In this document: positions 27,377 to 37,259 of the stretch, piece after piece | Layout of the letters: each line of letters begins with the position of its first letter | Numbering within the stretch: the stretch's first letter is position 1 | Assembly (NCBI RefSeq): GCF_003443535.1 | Contig: NZ_CP031946.1 | Coordinates: 1,984,001-2,048,000, forward strand | Direction: 5' to 3' | Source of the DNA: Ruegeria sp. AD91A | Lineage (GTDB): Bacteria; Pseudomonadota; Alphaproteobacteria; Rhodobacterales; Rhodobacteraceae | DNA: 64,000 nucleotides | Made by a program: the position numbers and the translations under genes | The notes under the pieces: generated by a model | What the model was told of the DNA's origin: nothing | Database searches by the model: none | Seen by the model: the letters and a program-made list of their open reading frames with translations, nothing else

Positions 27377-27865
27377 ATGAGAACGCTTTTTCTTACAGCT
27401 GTTTTGGCTTCTACAGCCTCCGTATCAGCCCATGCTCAAACTATTGTTTTTGGCGCGGGGTATGCTGATTTTTCCGAAGACGTGTCCGAAGATCAGGCAC
27501 TGATCTCACTTGAATATCAACACAGGCCCTTTCACCAAGCCAAGCGGTTCAGCGCGGGCTGGGGGGCGGCTTTGTCCATAGATGAAGACGGCGATACCCA
27601 CATCGGTGCAGGTTTGATCGGGCTGTATTCGTTTAGTGATCGATGGTTCGTCGAAGGCAGTGTCATGCCCGGATACTACAATGCTGGCAATGACCTGAAT
27701 GACTTGGGTGGCGATTTTCAAATCCGTAGCCTTTTTGGTCTGGGATACAACCTGAACAATGGTAACAGCGTGTCCGTTGCTATCACACACAAGTCCAATG
27801 CCAGTACAAACCACGAAAACCCGGGCGTAAATGCATTTCTGGTGCGGTACCATCTGGGCTTCTGA
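27377..27865 (+). CDS. PagL-like lipid A 3-O-deacylase (outer membrane)
   Basis: A 162-residue protein with a signal peptide (MRTLFLTAVLASTASVSAHA) and alternating beta-strand sequence of a small outer-membrane barrel. Near the C-terminus AITHKSNASTN contains the His-x-Ser-Asn motif that forms the His-Ser active site of PagL, followed by NPGVNAFLVRYHLGF, the usual PagL ending. PagL enzymes remove the 3-O acyl chain of lipid A. The composition is AT-richer than flanking genes. It precedes trpA by 78 bases, but the two are functionally unrelated. Substrate position is inferred from family. Confidence 0.75.
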   Translation: MRTLFLTAVLASTASVSAHAQTIVFGAGYADFSEDVSEDQALISLEYQHRPFHQAKRFSAGWGAALSIDEDGDTHIGAGLIGLYSFSDRWFVEGSVMPGYYNAGNDLNDLGGDFQIRSLFGLGYNLNNGNSVSVAITHKSNASTNHENPGVNAFLVRYHLGF

Positions 27866-27943
27866 CCTGCTCGTGCATCGGTGGGATTGATTTTCCGCCA
27901 AAGTTTCTGCACACGGGTCCAAACCCGAGTGCAAGGACATCCG

Positions 27944-28735
27944 ATGACCCGTATCGACGCTAAGTTTGCCGCCCTGAAAGCCGAAGGAAAGAAGGCTTTT
28001 GTTGCCTATGTCATGGCAGGGGACCCTGACTATGACACCTCGCTCGACGTGGTCAAGGGCTTGCCCGGCGCAGGCGTGGACGTCATCGAACTGGGTTTGC
28101 CCTTTACAGATCCGATGGCGGATGGCCCTACGATTCAGGCGGCGGGCCAACGCGCGCTGGATGGCGGGATGACGTTGCAACGTACATTGGATTTGGCGCG
28201 CGCGTTCAGGGAAACAGACGACACTACGCCAATTGTCCTGATGGGGTATTACAACCCGATTTACAGCCGGGGCGTTGACGTATTTCTGGCAGTTGCAAAA
28301 GAAGCCGGCATTGACGGGCTGATCATCGTGGATCTGCCACCCGAGGAAGACGAAGAGCTTTGCCTGCCTGCTCAGGCAGCGGGTCTGAACTTCATTCGTC
28401 TTGCGACACCTACCACGGATGACCAGCGCCTGCCGCGGGTTCTGCAGAACACCTCGGGCTTCGTATATTACGTCTCGATCACTGGCATCACCGGCGCGGC
28501 CGAGGCGCAGGCAACGGATGTGGCCCCCGAGGTTGCCCGCATCAAGGCCGCGACCGAGCTGCCGGTGATTGTGGGCTTTGGCATAAACACGCCCGAGAAG
28601 TCCCGCAATATCGCGTCAGTGGCAGATGGTGCCGTAGTCGGATCAGCGATCGTCAGCCAGATCGGTGCAGGCAAGCCAGTCGAGGAAGTGCTGGATTTTG
28701 TAAAGTCCCTGTCGGATGGCGCCCATAGCGCCTGA
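27944..28735 (+). CDS. trpA: Tryptophan synthase alpha subunit
   Basis: A 263-residue TIM-barrel enzyme that cleaves indole-3-glycerol phosphate to indole. Catalytic Glu49 ([15 protein letters not shown]) and Asp60 are at the same numbers as in E. coli TrpA. Phosphate-binding glycines occur in [12 protein letters not shown] and [10 protein letters not shown]. The ATG at 27944 follows AAGGA. It lies about 7 kb from trpB and in the opposite orientation, so the two subunits of one complex are not in one operon here. A strong terminator follows. Confidence 0.96.
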   Translation: MTRIDAKFAALKAEGKKAFVAYVMAGDPDYDTSLDVVKGLPGAGVDVIELGLPFTDPMADGPTIQAAGQRALDGGMTLQRTLDLARAFRETDDTTPIVLMGYYNPIYSRGVDVFLAVAKEAGIDGLIIVDLPPEEDEELCLPAQAAGLNFIRLATPTTDDQRLPRVLQNTSGFVYYVSITGITGAAEAQATDVAPEVARIKAATELPVIVGFGINTPEKSRNIASVADGAVVGSAIVSQIGAGKPVEEVLDFVKSLSDGAHSA

Positions 28736-28758
28736 TCCGGCGGATAAATCAATACGAT

Positions 28759-28797
28759 AAAAAGCCTGCTGCAGAGTGCTCTGCGGCAGGCTTTTTT
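28759..28797 (+). terminator. Rho-independent terminator after trpA
   Basis: A long near-perfect stem AAGCCTGC-T-GCAGAG paired with CTCTGC-G-GCAGGCTT is followed by TTTT on the plus strand. It is 24 bases beyond the trpA stop. Confidence 0.9.
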
Positions 28798-28882
28798 GAC
28801 CGCCCGACACCAGGCCAGATCATTGCAGCCTTTGACTTGCATTGGTAAGGAAAACTAACCAGTAAGTTCGGAGGTCTGAGAC

Positions 28883-30049
28883 ATGCCTGTGATAACCAAC
28901 ATTGAAGACCTCAGGCGCATCTATGAGCGTCGCGTACCGCGGATGTTCTACGATTACGCTGAAAGCGGCAGCTGGACGGAACAGACATTCCGCGAAAACA
29001 GTTCCGACTTTGAAAAGATTCGCCTGCGCCAGCGCGTTGCCGTTGATATGTCTGGACGTTCAACTGCCTCAGAAATGATTGGACAGCAGGTCTCGATGCC
29101 GGTTGCGCTGGCTCCGGTTGGGTTAACGGGGATGCAGCATGCGGACGGAGAGATGAAAGCCGCAAAAGCTGCCGAAGATTTTAGAGTTCCCTTCACCCTT
29201 TCAACCATGTCGATCAACTCGATCGAAGACGTGGCCGAGCACACCGGAAAACCATTCTGGTTTCAGCTCTACACGATGAAGGACGCTGACTATGTCAGCC
29301 GTCTGATCCAGCGGGCCAAGGACGCTGGGTGTTCGGCGCTGGTGATCACGTTGGATCTGCAGATTCTGGGCCAACGGCACAAAGACCTGAAGAACGGTCT
29401 GTCCGCACCACCCAAGCTGACCGCAAAGACCATCGCAAACCTGATGACCAAATGGGCATGGGGCATTGAAATGCTGGGGGCCAAGCGGCGCGAGTTCGGT
29501 AATATAGTGGGACATGTGCAAGGCATCTCGGACGTGTCTTCACTGGGGGCCTGGACCGCTGAACAGTTCGACCCCACCCTCGACTGGAGCAAGGTCGAAA
29601 AGCTGATGGAACAGTGGGGCGGAAAAGTGATCCTGAAAGGTATCCTTGACGCGGAAGATGCCAAAATGGCAGCCAAGCTGGGGGCCGATGCCATTGTCGT
29701 GTCGAACCATGGCGGACGTCAGTTGGACGGCGCGCTCAGTTCGATCCGGGTATTGCCCGAGATCATGGACGCTGTTGGCAATGATATCGAAGTGCATCTG
29801 GACAGTGGTATCCGCTCAGGTCAGGACGTGCTCAAAGCGTTGGCGCTGGGGGCCAAGGGGACGTATATCGGCCGCGCATTTGTTTATGGCTTGGGCGCCA
29901 TGGGCCAGAAAGGCGTTACCACCGCGCTTGAGGTGATCCAGAAGGAACTCGACACAACAATGGCGCTGTGCGGTGAAAAAACCGTCGACGCGCTGGGGTC
30001 GCATAACCTTCTGGTACCAGAGGGTTTTGGCGGTCGTTGGCAAGGCTGA
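28883..30049 (+). CDS. lldD: FMN-dependent L-lactate dehydrogenase / alpha-hydroxyacid oxidase
   Basis: A 388-residue flavoprotein of the FMN-dependent alpha-hydroxyacid dehydrogenase family; respiratory LldD oxidises L-lactate to pyruvate at the inner membrane. It starts with MPVITNIEDLRRIYERRVPR, has PVALAPVGLTGMQHADGE at the flavin site, and the catalytic His with substrate-binding Arg in SNHGGRQLDGALSSIRVL. GIRSGQDVLKALALGAKGTYIGRA binds the FMN phosphate. GGAGG lies upstream of the ATG. Closely related mandelate or glycolate oxidases cannot be ruled out. It is monocistronic between a terminator and an intergenic repeat. Confidence 0.88.
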   Translation: MPVITNIEDLRRIYERRVPRMFYDYAESGSWTEQTFRENSSDFEKIRLRQRVAVDMSGRSTASEMIGQQVSMPVALAPVGLTGMQHADGEMKAAKAAEDFRVPFTLSTMSINSIEDVAEHTGKPFWFQLYTMKDADYVSRLIQRAKDAGCSALVITLDLQILGQRHKDLKNGLSAPPKLTAKTIANLMTKWAWGIEMLGAKRREFGNIVGHVQGISDVSSLGAWTAEQFDPTLDWSKVEKLMEQWGGKVILKGILDAEDAKMAAKLGADAIVVSNHGGRQLDGALSSIRVLPEIMDAVGNDIEVHLDSGIRSGQDVLKALALGAKGTYIGRAFVYGLGAMGQKGVTTALEVIQKELDTTMALCGEKTVDALGSHNLLVPEGFGGRWQG

Positions 30050-30060
30050 TTCCGCGGGAG

Positions 30061-30126
30061 TTTTGGGGCTCTGCCCCCGCCGCCCGTTCCGGGCGCCTCC
30101 CCCAGGATATTTGGAGCCAGATGAAG
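30061..30126 (+). repeat. Roseobacter-type intergenic palindromic repeat
   Basis: A G/C-rich block directly after lldD with two hairpins: GGGG-CTCT-GCCCC at 30065-30078, and CGCCCG-TTC-CGGGCG at 30081-30095. It ends with the AT-rich tail GGATATTTGGAGCCAGATGA. This composite of a GGGGCTCTGCCCC head, GCCCG stem and GGATATTTGG tail resembles an element I recall between genes of many Rhodobacteraceae. Only one copy is seen in this window, so its repeat nature rests on prior knowledge. The hairpins may also end lldD transcription. Confidence 0.6.
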
Positions 30127-30298
30127 CAGCGGACCCATCACTGATTTTGCGAGAAGTACCCCGGAGCGCGAGGTTAAGCTCCGCAAAATGACAAGGTATG
30201 AATTACCCCTTTCCAAACGTGGTGAATCGAGATAAGGACGCGGCTTCACGCGGGTATACAGCCTTGGAGGATACCCGCCCTAACATTGGAGAATTATC

Positions 30299-30952
30299 AT
30301 GGCTGGAGAGATTCCTGATCTCGTAGCTCTGGAACGGACGGGGACAGGCAAGGGCGCCGCTCGTAAAACACGCCGCGAAGGCATGGTTCCGGGTGTTGTA
30401 TTTGGCGGCGACAAAGATCCGCTGGCAATTCAGATCCCGTTCAACGAACTGTTCAAGCGCCTGAAAGCCGGTCGCTTCAAATCGACCCTGTGGAACCTGA
30501 AGGTCGAAGGCCATGAAGACGTTCGTGTCATCTGCCGCGATGTTCAGCGTGATATCGTCAAAGACCTGCCGACCCACCTGGACCTGATGCGCCTGCGCCG
30601 GACCACGAAGATCGCACTGTACATTCCAGTTGAATTCATCAACGAAGATGAAGCCCCCGGCATCAAGAAGGGCGGCGTTCTGACCGTTGTCCGTCCGGAA
30701 GTCGAGCTGTTGTGCACCGCGGGTGAGATTCCTGAGAAGATCACCGTTGATGTAGCCGGAATGAACATCAACGACGTCGTCACCATTTCATCGGTTGTCC
30801 TGCCCGAAGGCACCAAGCCGACCATCGACCGTGACTTCGTGATTGCAAACGTCTCGGCTCCGACAGGTCTGGCAACAAGCGACGACGACGAAGATGAAGA
30901 GGCTGAAGTTGCAGTCGATGAAGTCGAAGTCGTCGGCAAAGAAGAAGAATAA
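30299..30952 (+). CDS. rplY: 50S ribosomal protein L25 (Ctc type)
   Basis: A 217-residue L25/TL5 protein that binds 5S rRNA. The N-terminal L25 domain contains [20 protein letters not shown] then PGVVFGG, and the C-terminal TL5/CTC domain contains [20 protein letters not shown] and [13 protein letters not shown]. It ends in a Glu/Asp-rich tail ([19 protein letters not shown]), common in alphaproteobacteria. GGAG lies seven bases before the ATG. The gene is followed by a terminator and by pth, the usual rplY-pth pairing. Confidence 0.96.
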   Translation: MAGEIPDLVALERTGTGKGAARKTRREGMVPGVVFGGDKDPLAIQIPFNELFKRLKAGRFKSTLWNLKVEGHEDVRVICRDVQRDIVKDLPTHLDLMRLRRTTKIALYIPVEFINEDEAPGIKKGGVLTVVRPEVELLCTAGEIPEKITVDVAGMNINDVVTISSVVLPEGTKPTIDRDFVIANVSAPTGLATSDDDEDEEAEVAVDEVEVVGKEEE

Positions 30953-30977
30953 ATCCGGATCAATCGTCTGGATTTTG

Positions 30978-31007
30978 AAACGGGGTTCTGACGAGCCCCG
31001 TTTTTTT
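30978..31007 (+). terminator. Rho-independent terminator after rplY
   Basis: Stem ACGGGG / CCCCGT with a TTCTGACGAG loop, followed by seven T on the plus strand, 26 bases after the rplY stop. Confidence 0.85.
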
Positions 31008-31093
31008 ATGGTCAAGACGCTCGGCGCTGGCTGGATTTCCCTGGCTATTCCGGGCATCACATAGCCTCAAGGCTACAGAGGCGGAGTATGGTC

Positions 31094-31774
31094 ATGAAAC
31101 TCTTTGTCGGATTGGGAAACCCTGGGCAGAAATACGCCCGGAACCGGCACAACATCGGGTTTATGGCTGTGGACCGGATTGCAGAGGACCATGGGTTTGG
31201 CCCATGGAAATCCAAGTTTCAGGGTGAGATCTCGGAAGGTCGCGTGGGCTCTGAAAAAATCCTGTTGCTGAAACCGCAAACCTTCATGAACCGGTCCGGT
31301 CAATCCGTGGGTGAAGCGATGCGTTTCTACAAGCTCGACTCCACTGATGTTGTTGTGTTTCACGACGAGTTGGACCTCGCCCCGGGCAAAGTGCGCGTCA
31401 AGGCGGGCGGTGGACACGCGGGACACAATGGATTGCGCTCGATCCACGACCATATTGGCGCTGCCTATGATCGTGTACGACTTGGCATCGGACATCCGGG
31501 CCGCAAAGAAATGGTCTCGGCTTATGTCCTGAGCGACTTTGCGAAATCGGAGGCTGACTGGCTGGATGACGTCCTTCGGGGAGTTTCGGACGGAGCGTCC
31601 CATCTGGCGCGGGATGATGGTGGAAAATTCATGAACGCGGTTGCCCTGCGCACTGCGCCGCCTCGGTCGTCCAAGACGGCCGGGCCGAAAGCCGAAACCG
31701 CGCCTAAGGCACCTCCTGATCCACCGGTCGACGAACGGTCCGCCATGCAAAAGCTGTTGGACAAGTTCAAATAG
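31094..31774 (+). CDS. pth: Peptidyl-tRNA hydrolase
   Basis: A 226-residue enzyme that recycles peptidyl-tRNA released during translation. It has [20 protein letters not shown] at the N-terminus with the catalytic His19, [13 protein letters not shown], and [17 protein letters not shown], the family's Asp region. I prefer the second ATG (31094), since GGAG sits seven bases before it; the first ATG at 31088 is nearly on top of the ribosome site. A C-terminal Pro/Ala-rich extension ([20 protein letters not shown]) of about 40 residues goes beyond E. coli Pth. It is downstream of rplY. Confidence 0.95.
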   Translation: MKLFVGLGNPGQKYARNRHNIGFMAVDRIAEDHGFGPWKSKFQGEISEGRVGSEKILLLKPQTFMNRSGQSVGEAMRFYKLDSTDVVVFHDELDLAPGKVRVKAGGGHAGHNGLRSIHDHIGAAYDRVRLGIGHPGRKEMVSAYVLSDFAKSEADWLDDVLRGVSDGASHLARDDGGKFMNAVALRTAPPRSSKTAGPKAETAPKAPPDPPVDERSAMQKLLDKFK

Positions 31775-31857
31775 CTCGGTGCCCTGTTTCCGTTACGTCG
31801 GCGTTGCGAAAACGGGACGCCCGCGTTCAAATACCTGTAAACAATGGAGGCTTTACG

Positions 31858-33021
31858 ATGCGATCCATACTGAAATGGGTTCTGCGCATTGTGCTGGCGT
31901 TGGCTCTGGCCGCCGCTGCAATTGGGCTTTGGAAACGCGAAGAGTTACAGCGCCTGATGGCGGTGAACTCTCTGTTTTCCGAGGACAAGATCGTTCACAA
32001 CTTTTCGCACATGGATGAAGCATTTCTGACCGTGGATCTGCCGCGTGGAAACGCCCCAACATGGGAGCTGCCCTACGGCGAAGGTTTCGATCTTCCTGAA
32101 GGCACTGACAATTGGATCAATGAACGCTCTGTTACTTCTTTGCTCATCATGCAGAACGGCAAGATCCGGTTCGAGGAATACTATCTGGGCACCGGTCCCG
32201 ATGACCGCCGGATTTCCTGGTCAGTGGCAAAAAGCTATCTGTCGGCGCTTTTCGGCATTCTCCTGCAAGAGGGCGTAATCGATTCATTGGATGATCCCGT
32301 CGTCAATTACGCCCCCAAACTTGCAGACAGCGCATATAACACGGCGACAATACGGAACGTTCTGAATATGGCCAGCGGCGTCACGTTCGACGAGGATTAT
32401 CTGGACCCGAAGTCTGACATCAACAGGATGGGCCGTGTGATTGCCCTAGGCGGTGAATTGGACGATTTCGCGGCCTCATTGCAGGACAGTTTCGCGCCCC
32501 CCGGTGAAACCTGGCAATACGTTTCCATAGACACCCATGTATTGGGCATGGTGATACGCGGGGCGACCGGTCGCAGTGTTGCGGATCTTTTGACAGAAAG
32601 AATTCTTCAGCCCCTGGGCCTTGAGCGCGACGGATACTATGTCACCGACGGCGCCGGGGTCGCTTTTGTTCTGGGTGGTTTAAACTTCACGACACGTGAC
32701 TTTGCACGGTTCGGGCAAATGATCCTGCAAGATGGGGAATTGAGCGGCCGGCAAGTGGTGCCCGCCGACTGGATATTCGAGGCAACTCAACCCAGCGCAC
32801 CGACCGCTCGGGGGAAGATTGGATATGGGTATCAGTGGTGGATTCCACGCGGCGCGCATGAGGGAGAGTTTCTGGCCCGGGGCGTGTATGGGCAATACAT
32901 CTATTTCAACCAACCTCGCGGCGTTCTGATTGTGTCTACTGGCGCTGATCGGCATTTCCGCGACACTGGCGTAAATGACCAGAATATTGAAATGTTCCGC
33001 AAGATCGCAGAAAGCCTGTAA
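31858..33021 (+). CDS. Serine hydrolase, class C beta-lactamase/esterase-like
   Basis: A 387-residue protein of the beta-lactamase-related (AmpC-like/EstB) family. An N-terminal uncleaved anchor or signal (SILKWVLRIVLALALAAAAI) places it at the membrane or in the periplasm. The nucleophile motif S-V-A-K is at residues 122-125 (ISWSVAKS), and the Tyr motif is in WQYVSIDTHVLGMVI. Substrate is unknown; most such proteins are esterases or peptidases, not resistance enzymes. Start at 31858 follows ACAATGGAGGC. It is 9 bases ahead of the DUF2237 gene and may be cotranscribed. Confidence 0.85.
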   Translation: MRSILKWVLRIVLALALAAAAIGLWKREELQRLMAVNSLFSEDKIVHNFSHMDEAFLTVDLPRGNAPTWELPYGEGFDLPEGTDNWINERSVTSLLIMQNGKIRFEEYYLGTGPDDRRISWSVAKSYLSALFGILLQEGVIDSLDDPVVNYAPKLADSAYNTATIRNVLNMASGVTFDEDYLDPKSDINRMGRVIALGGELDDFAASLQDSFAPPGETWQYVSIDTHVLGMVIRGATGRSVADLLTERILQPLGLERDGYYVTDGAGVAFVLGGLNFTTRDFARFGQMILQDGELSGRQVVPADWIFEATQPSAPTARGKIGYGYQWWIPRGAHEGEFLARGVYGQYIYFNQPRGVLIVSTGADRHFRDTGVNDQNIEMFRKIAESL

Positions 33022-33030
33022 GGTGCCTTC

Positions 33031-33405
33031 ATGCAAAAGCAAGACAGTATCAATGTACTTGGCGGCGTTCTGACGCCCTGCTCACGCGATCCTCTGACAG
33101 GGTTCTTTCGGGATGGTGCGTGCAATACCTGCCCCGAGGATCAGGGCAGCCATACCGTTTGTGCGGTGATGACGGCCGAGTTTCTGGCATTCTCGAAATA
33201 CGTCGGCAATGATCTGAGCACGGCTCGGCCCGAATTCGATTTCCCGGGCCTCAAGCCCGGTGACAGCTGGTGTCTGTGTGCCAGCCGGTTCCTACAGGCC
33301 CATGACGAGGGATGTGCCCCAAAGGTTCACCTGGAAGCAACACACCAACAAGCGCTTGAGATTGTGCCACTTGATATCTTGCTTCAGAACAAGGCGAATG
33401 CCTGA
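33031..33405 (+). CDS. DUF2237 family protein
   Basis: A 124-residue soluble protein. The family pattern is clear: NVLGGVLTPCSRDPLTGFFR, then CNTCPEDQGSHTVCAVMT, then FPGLKPGDSWCLCASRFLQA and APKVHLEATHQQALEIV. The six conserved Cys in this short protein could bind a metal or sense redox state, but the family has no settled function. It follows the serine hydrolase gene by 9 bases on the same strand. Confidence 0.85.
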   Translation: MQKQDSINVLGGVLTPCSRDPLTGFFRDGACNTCPEDQGSHTVCAVMTAEFLAFSKYVGNDLSTARPEFDFPGLKPGDSWCLCASRFLQAHDEGCAPKVHLEATHQQALEIVPLDILLQNKANA

Positions 33406-33457
33406 CGGCCATTGCGCCCGGGCGAAACCTGATCCGCGATCCAGTCTCGCCCCCGGT

Positions 33458-35110
33458 TCAGAATGCCATTTGCCAGATCAGGCTGATGCTGTAGTTTTCA
33501 AAACCGCTTTCACCGATGCCATCATAGAACACGTTTGCTGCAAGCAAGCTGTTGTTTTCCAGCCGATAGTCCAGGCCCAGATCCGCGCGGGCACGGGCGG
33601 TGTCGCCAATCGGCGTCACGCCGGGAGCGGTGCCAGTTCCAGAAGTCGTGCTCCAAATCCCTGACAGTCCACCCGTCAGCATCATCTCTCCACGTGACAC
33701 TTGCAGCGGGTGGCTGAAATCCATACCCAGCCGTGCCGTCGTCAAACTGAAATCCTGCTGTGGAATCAGATTGCCCAGACTATCGGTATAAGCTTTCTGA
33801 TCGTCACTGGCATAGCTCACGTCCAGCAATGGCATCAATGTCAGGGCGCCACGCTTTATCTCACCGGTCACGCGCGACTGGACCAGCCAGCGATCACTGT
33901 CGAAACTGTCCTCGTAGGTCCCAAACGGAGAGATGTTGTTGTCGGCTTGTCCATAAAGAACACGCCCCTCGAAAAAAACCGCATGATTGGGCATTTTTGC
34001 CACCACATAGGGACCAACCAGCCAGCCCGTGCCATCCACGCTGGCCGGGCCGTTTTCCGTTTCGGCATAGTCGAACTGAAGCATAGCACCGATCAACAGG
34101 TTCGAACTGACCTGACGATGAGCCCCGACAACAGCCAGTGCATAGGAGCTATCAAAATCATCCTGCGAGCTCCAGTTGCCGGTCAAACTGAACCAGACAG
34201 GACGCAACGGATCACTGGCGAAATTCAGATACCCTGAGCCCTGGGTTACAGAACTGTCCAGAACACCCGACCCGGAACGTTGCAAAAACTGGGTCAGTTT
34301 CGGCTGGTTCGTCACAAGGCTGTTGGCCCGGGCGTTCTGAAATGCCTGAATCTGACGTTGAGCATTTGTCACCGCTTGAAGTGTGCTGACCCTGTTTGAT
34401 TCCAGGTTCAGATTACCGGCCGCATCCGAGAACACCCCTGCAGGAATGAAGAGTTCGATGGTTCCGTTGTTCTGAGGCGTCAAAGTGGCGACAAAGCTGG
34501 TGCCGGACCCAGTCATAGAAGCCGTTGCATTCGTGACCGACAGGTCGCCTACGGTGAAGTCGGTACTTGGCTCGCTCAGAGTAATGGTTGCTTGAAAAGT
34601 TCTGCTGCCGGTCGGTGTCAAAGCTCCGATCGTTGCGGTTGGCTGCGTGGTATCCACCAGAACACGGGTGTTGACGATTTGGGTATTCGCTACTCCGGAC
34701 AATGCGATCTCGTAGCGGTAAAGCGGCCCGCCGACGGATTCACGCGCTGTAAACGTAATCCCCAGATATCCATCTGCCGCATAGGTAGAATTCGCGCCAT
34801 CCTGACTGAGAATGGTCGCACCGATATAGCCCAGGGAAGCCAGGCCGGCAGGCGTGATCGCAGTCTGGTTCAGAATGCCGTTGTTAAAGTAGAAACTGCC
34901 GCCAGGAACCTGCCCCGAGCCCCCCAGGGATACAAAGGCAGTGCCTGAAGGCGGGATATTGTTAAAAAAGATGCTTCCCCCGTTCGGTGTCGGAATCGAG
35001 GTTATGATGAAGCTGCCCCCAAGGGCCGCGCCCTCTTTCGCGCTTCCGATCATGAGTGCTGAGATCAGAAAACAGAGACACAAGAGCCTCGAAATAGCGA
35101 ACCTAACCAT
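33458..35110 (-). CDS. Surface protein with Ig-like domain and autotransporter-type barrel
   Basis: A 550-residue secreted/outer-membrane protein. The signal peptide is FAISRLLCLCFLISALMIGS. A Gly/Phe-rich segment (GGSIFFNNIPPSG, GGSFYFNNGIL) is followed by a bacterial Ig-like domain around residues 160-245 (TFQATITLSEPSTDFTVGDL and SDAAGNLNLESN, the pattern seen in adhesins). The last 250 residues form a beta-barrel that ends SISLIWQMAF. The ATG at 35110 has a perfect AGGAGG ribosome site. It probably displays the Ig-like part outside the cell; ligand unknown. Unlike the other autotransporter in the window, its base composition is ordinary. Confidence 0.8.
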   Translation of the reverse strand: MVRFAISRLLCLCFLISALMIGSAKEGAALGGSFIITSIPTPNGGSIFFNNIPPSGTAFVSLGGSGQVPGGSFYFNNGILNQTAITPAGLASLGYIGATILSQDGANSTYAADGYLGITFTARESVGGPLYRYEIALSGVANTQIVNTRVLVDTTQPTATIGALTPTGSRTFQATITLSEPSTDFTVGDLSVTNATASMTGSGTSFVATLTPQNNGTIELFIPAGVFSDAAGNLNLESNRVSTLQAVTNAQRQIQAFQNARANSLVTNQPKLTQFLQRSGSGVLDSSVTQGSGYLNFASDPLRPVWFSLTGNWSSQDDFDSSYALAVVGAHRQVSSNLLIGAMLQFDYAETENGPASVDGTGWLVGPYVVAKMPNHAVFFEGRVLYGQADNNISPFGTYEDSFDSDRWLVQSRVTGEIKRGALTLMPLLDVSYASDDQKAYTDSLGNLIPQQDFSLTTARLGMDFSHPLQVSRGEMMLTGGLSGIWSTTSGTGTAPGVTPIGDTARARADLGLDYRLENNSLLAANVFYDGIGESGFENYSISLIWQMAF

Positions 35111-35750
35111 TTTACCTCCTAAAGCGCCGCGAGGGTGCTAAACACCAGGGTGCCCGGGGCAAAGATACTATGTCCCGAACAGCGTCATCAATTGTCCCAT
35201 CTACTGCAGAGACTCCCCTGAACCGGCCGCAACACCGCCAGTTACCAAATAGTTAAATCAATTCTGAGACGCTGTATAGAATTGGAAACGATTCAACTTT
35301 GGCGTGCGGGTCACATGGACGTGCACAAACCTTAAAGCACAGGCGGAACAAGTCAGAAAGCATCCTGAAATCCTGTGTTTTCAAGGTGTCTTCTCAGAGA
35401 AACCTTTCAACGAGCCAGGACTGTACAAAACAAAAGCTAAAGGTGCGCAGGGTACTAATTCTCGGCAAAAACGCAACGATCGCAACAATCGAAGATAACG
35501 ATCGCGACTGGTATTTTTTGGGAAACAAATTCATGCAAGTCGATCCCAATTTCACGGCAGCCGGCGAATCTTCAGGCTTCTGTATCGTTCTTCAATGCGC
35601 CTTGGTGACAATCTTTTTTAGGTTATTCCGCTGTCGAAGGACTTGTCACAGCTCTGGCCATTCTGCACGACCCACATTCGGAGCACGGGACCCGTCGCCC
35701 AGGAATAATTTCTTTCATGTTCTCTCCAGCTACAGAGCCCGAGAACGAAC
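35111..35750. other. Intergenic stretch without a recognisable gene
   Basis: About 640 bases between the Ig-like surface protein and the trpB terminator. It is AT-richer than the surrounding genes. A plus-strand frame near 35440-35640 (ILGKNATIATIEDNDRDWYF) is open but has no ribosome site and no known relative. I see no tRNA, no inverted repeat of note and no clear promoter. Confidence 0.5.
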
Positions 35751-35773
35751 AACCGGGGCTCATGGCCCCGGTT
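35751..35773 (-). terminator. Rho-independent terminator after trpB
   Basis: On the minus strand the 9-bp stem AACCGGGGC / GCCCCGGTT with a 5-base loop follows the trpB stop by 5 bases. The T-run after it is short (TTGTTCG), so strength is uncertain. Confidence 0.7.
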
Positions 35774-35778
35774 CCCAA

Positions 35779-37026
35779 TCAATCTGCCGAACGGCCTTCG
35801 GTATCGGACATGTCGAAGTTCAGATATTTGGCCACGGTCTGAACGTCCTTGTCTCCGCGACCACACATGTTCATGCAGATCAGATGATCTTTGGGCAATT
35901 TCGGTGCGATCTTCATCACATGTGCCAATGCGTGACTTGGCTCCAGCGCCGGGATGATCCCCTCGGTGGCGCAGCAAAGCTGGAACGCCTCGAGCGCTTC
36001 CTTGTCTGTGATCGAGACGTAATTCGCGCGGCCTATCTCGTGCAGCCAGGAATGCTCAGGCCCAATGCCCGGATAGTCCAGCCCGGCTGAAATCGAATAA
36101 CCTTCGAGAATCTGGCCATCGTCATCCTGCAGCAGATAGGTCCGGTTGCCGTGCAGCACGCCCGGCCGACCGCCTGTCAGGGAAGCGCAATGTTCCATTT
36201 TCTCGTTCACACCTTTTCCACCCGCTTCGACGCCTATGATGTTGACGTCCTTGTCGTCGAGGAACGGGTAGAACAAACCCATCGCGTTCGAACCGCCGCC
36301 GATGGCCGCAATGATCGTGTCGGGCAACCGGCCTTCGGCCTTCATCATCTGCTCTTTCGCTTCCTTGCCTATGATTGACTGGAAATCGCGGACCATTGCC
36401 GGATAGGGGTGCGGACCAGCCACAGTGCCGATACAGTAGAACGTGTCACGCACATTGGTCACCCAATCGCGCAATGCGTCGTTCATAGCGTCTTTAAGTG
36501 TCCCACGACCCGAGGTCACAGGGATCACCTCGGCCCCCAGAAGACGCATACGGAATACGTTCGGGGCCTGACGCTGTACGTCATGTGCGCCCATGTAGAC
36601 GATGCATTTCAAGCCAAACTTGGCACACACGGTAGCGGTCGCCACGCCGTGTTGCCCTGCCCCGGTTTCAGCAATGATCCGCGTCTTGCCCATGCGCCGC
36701 GCCAGAATGATCTGGCCCAGCACGTTGTTGATCTTGTGTGCCCCGGTGTGGTTCAGCTCGTCACGTTTCAGATAGATCTTCGCCCCACCCAGATGTTCGG
36801 TCAGGCGCTCCGCGAAATACAGCGGCGAAGGACGACCCACATAGTTTGCCCACAGGTCATCCATTTCGGCCCAGAAGGTCGGATCTTCCTTGGCCTTGTT
36901 GTATTCCTCTTCCAGCGACAGGATCAGCGGCATCAGTGTTTCACTGACAAAACGCCCGCCGAAGATGCCGAAACGTCCCTGTTCGTCAGGGCCGGACATG
37001 AAGGAATTGAAAAGATCGTTGGCCAT
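35779..37026 (-). CDS. trpB: Tryptophan synthase beta subunit
   Basis: A 415-residue PLP enzyme condensing indole and serine to tryptophan. The PLP lysine is Lys98 in [10 protein letters not shown], and the phosphate loop is [28 protein letters not shown] opens the catalytic core and [19 protein letters not shown] is the C-terminal substrate/PLP region. GGGAGACACCC precedes the ATG. The C-terminus ([11 protein letters not shown]) extends slightly past the usual end. It follows trpF on the same strand after 233 bases. Confidence 0.96.
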   Translation of the reverse strand: MANDLFNSFMSGPDEQGRFGIFGGRFVSETLMPLILSLEEEYNKAKEDPTFWAEMDDLWANYVGRPSPLYFAERLTEHLGGAKIYLKRDELNHTGAHKINNVLGQIILARRMGKTRIIAETGAGQHGVATATVCAKFGLKCIVYMGAHDVQRQAPNVFRMRLLGAEVIPVTSGRGTLKDAMNDALRDWVTNVRDTFYCIGTVAGPHPYPAMVRDFQSIIGKEAKEQMMKAEGRLPDTIIAAIGGGSNAMGLFYPFLDDKDVNIIGVEAGGKGVNEKMEHCASLTGGRPGVLHGNRTYLLQDDDGQILEGYSISAGLDYPGIGPEHSWLHEIGRANYVSITDKEALEAFQLCCATEGIIPALEPSHALAHVMKIAPKLPKDHLICMNMCGRGDKDVQTVAKYLNFDMSDTEGRSAD

Positions 37027-37259
37027 GGGTGTCTCCCTCGTCGTATTCGATGTTCATAGGTGGTGGCGAAGGGATTTGCCATGCCAAAACGCATCATTCT
37101 GCCGCCTGCGTGCTTTGACGCCAAACCTGGATCGCCTGCTCAGAGTTGGCGAGCCGATGCATGGAAAGTGGTGAAAACTGTTCACATCGGCCAAGCGGTC
37201 CGCTGCCGGCATACTCCATCCCTCCTTTTCGAGAGATACGCAACAAGTTGTGTATCAGA

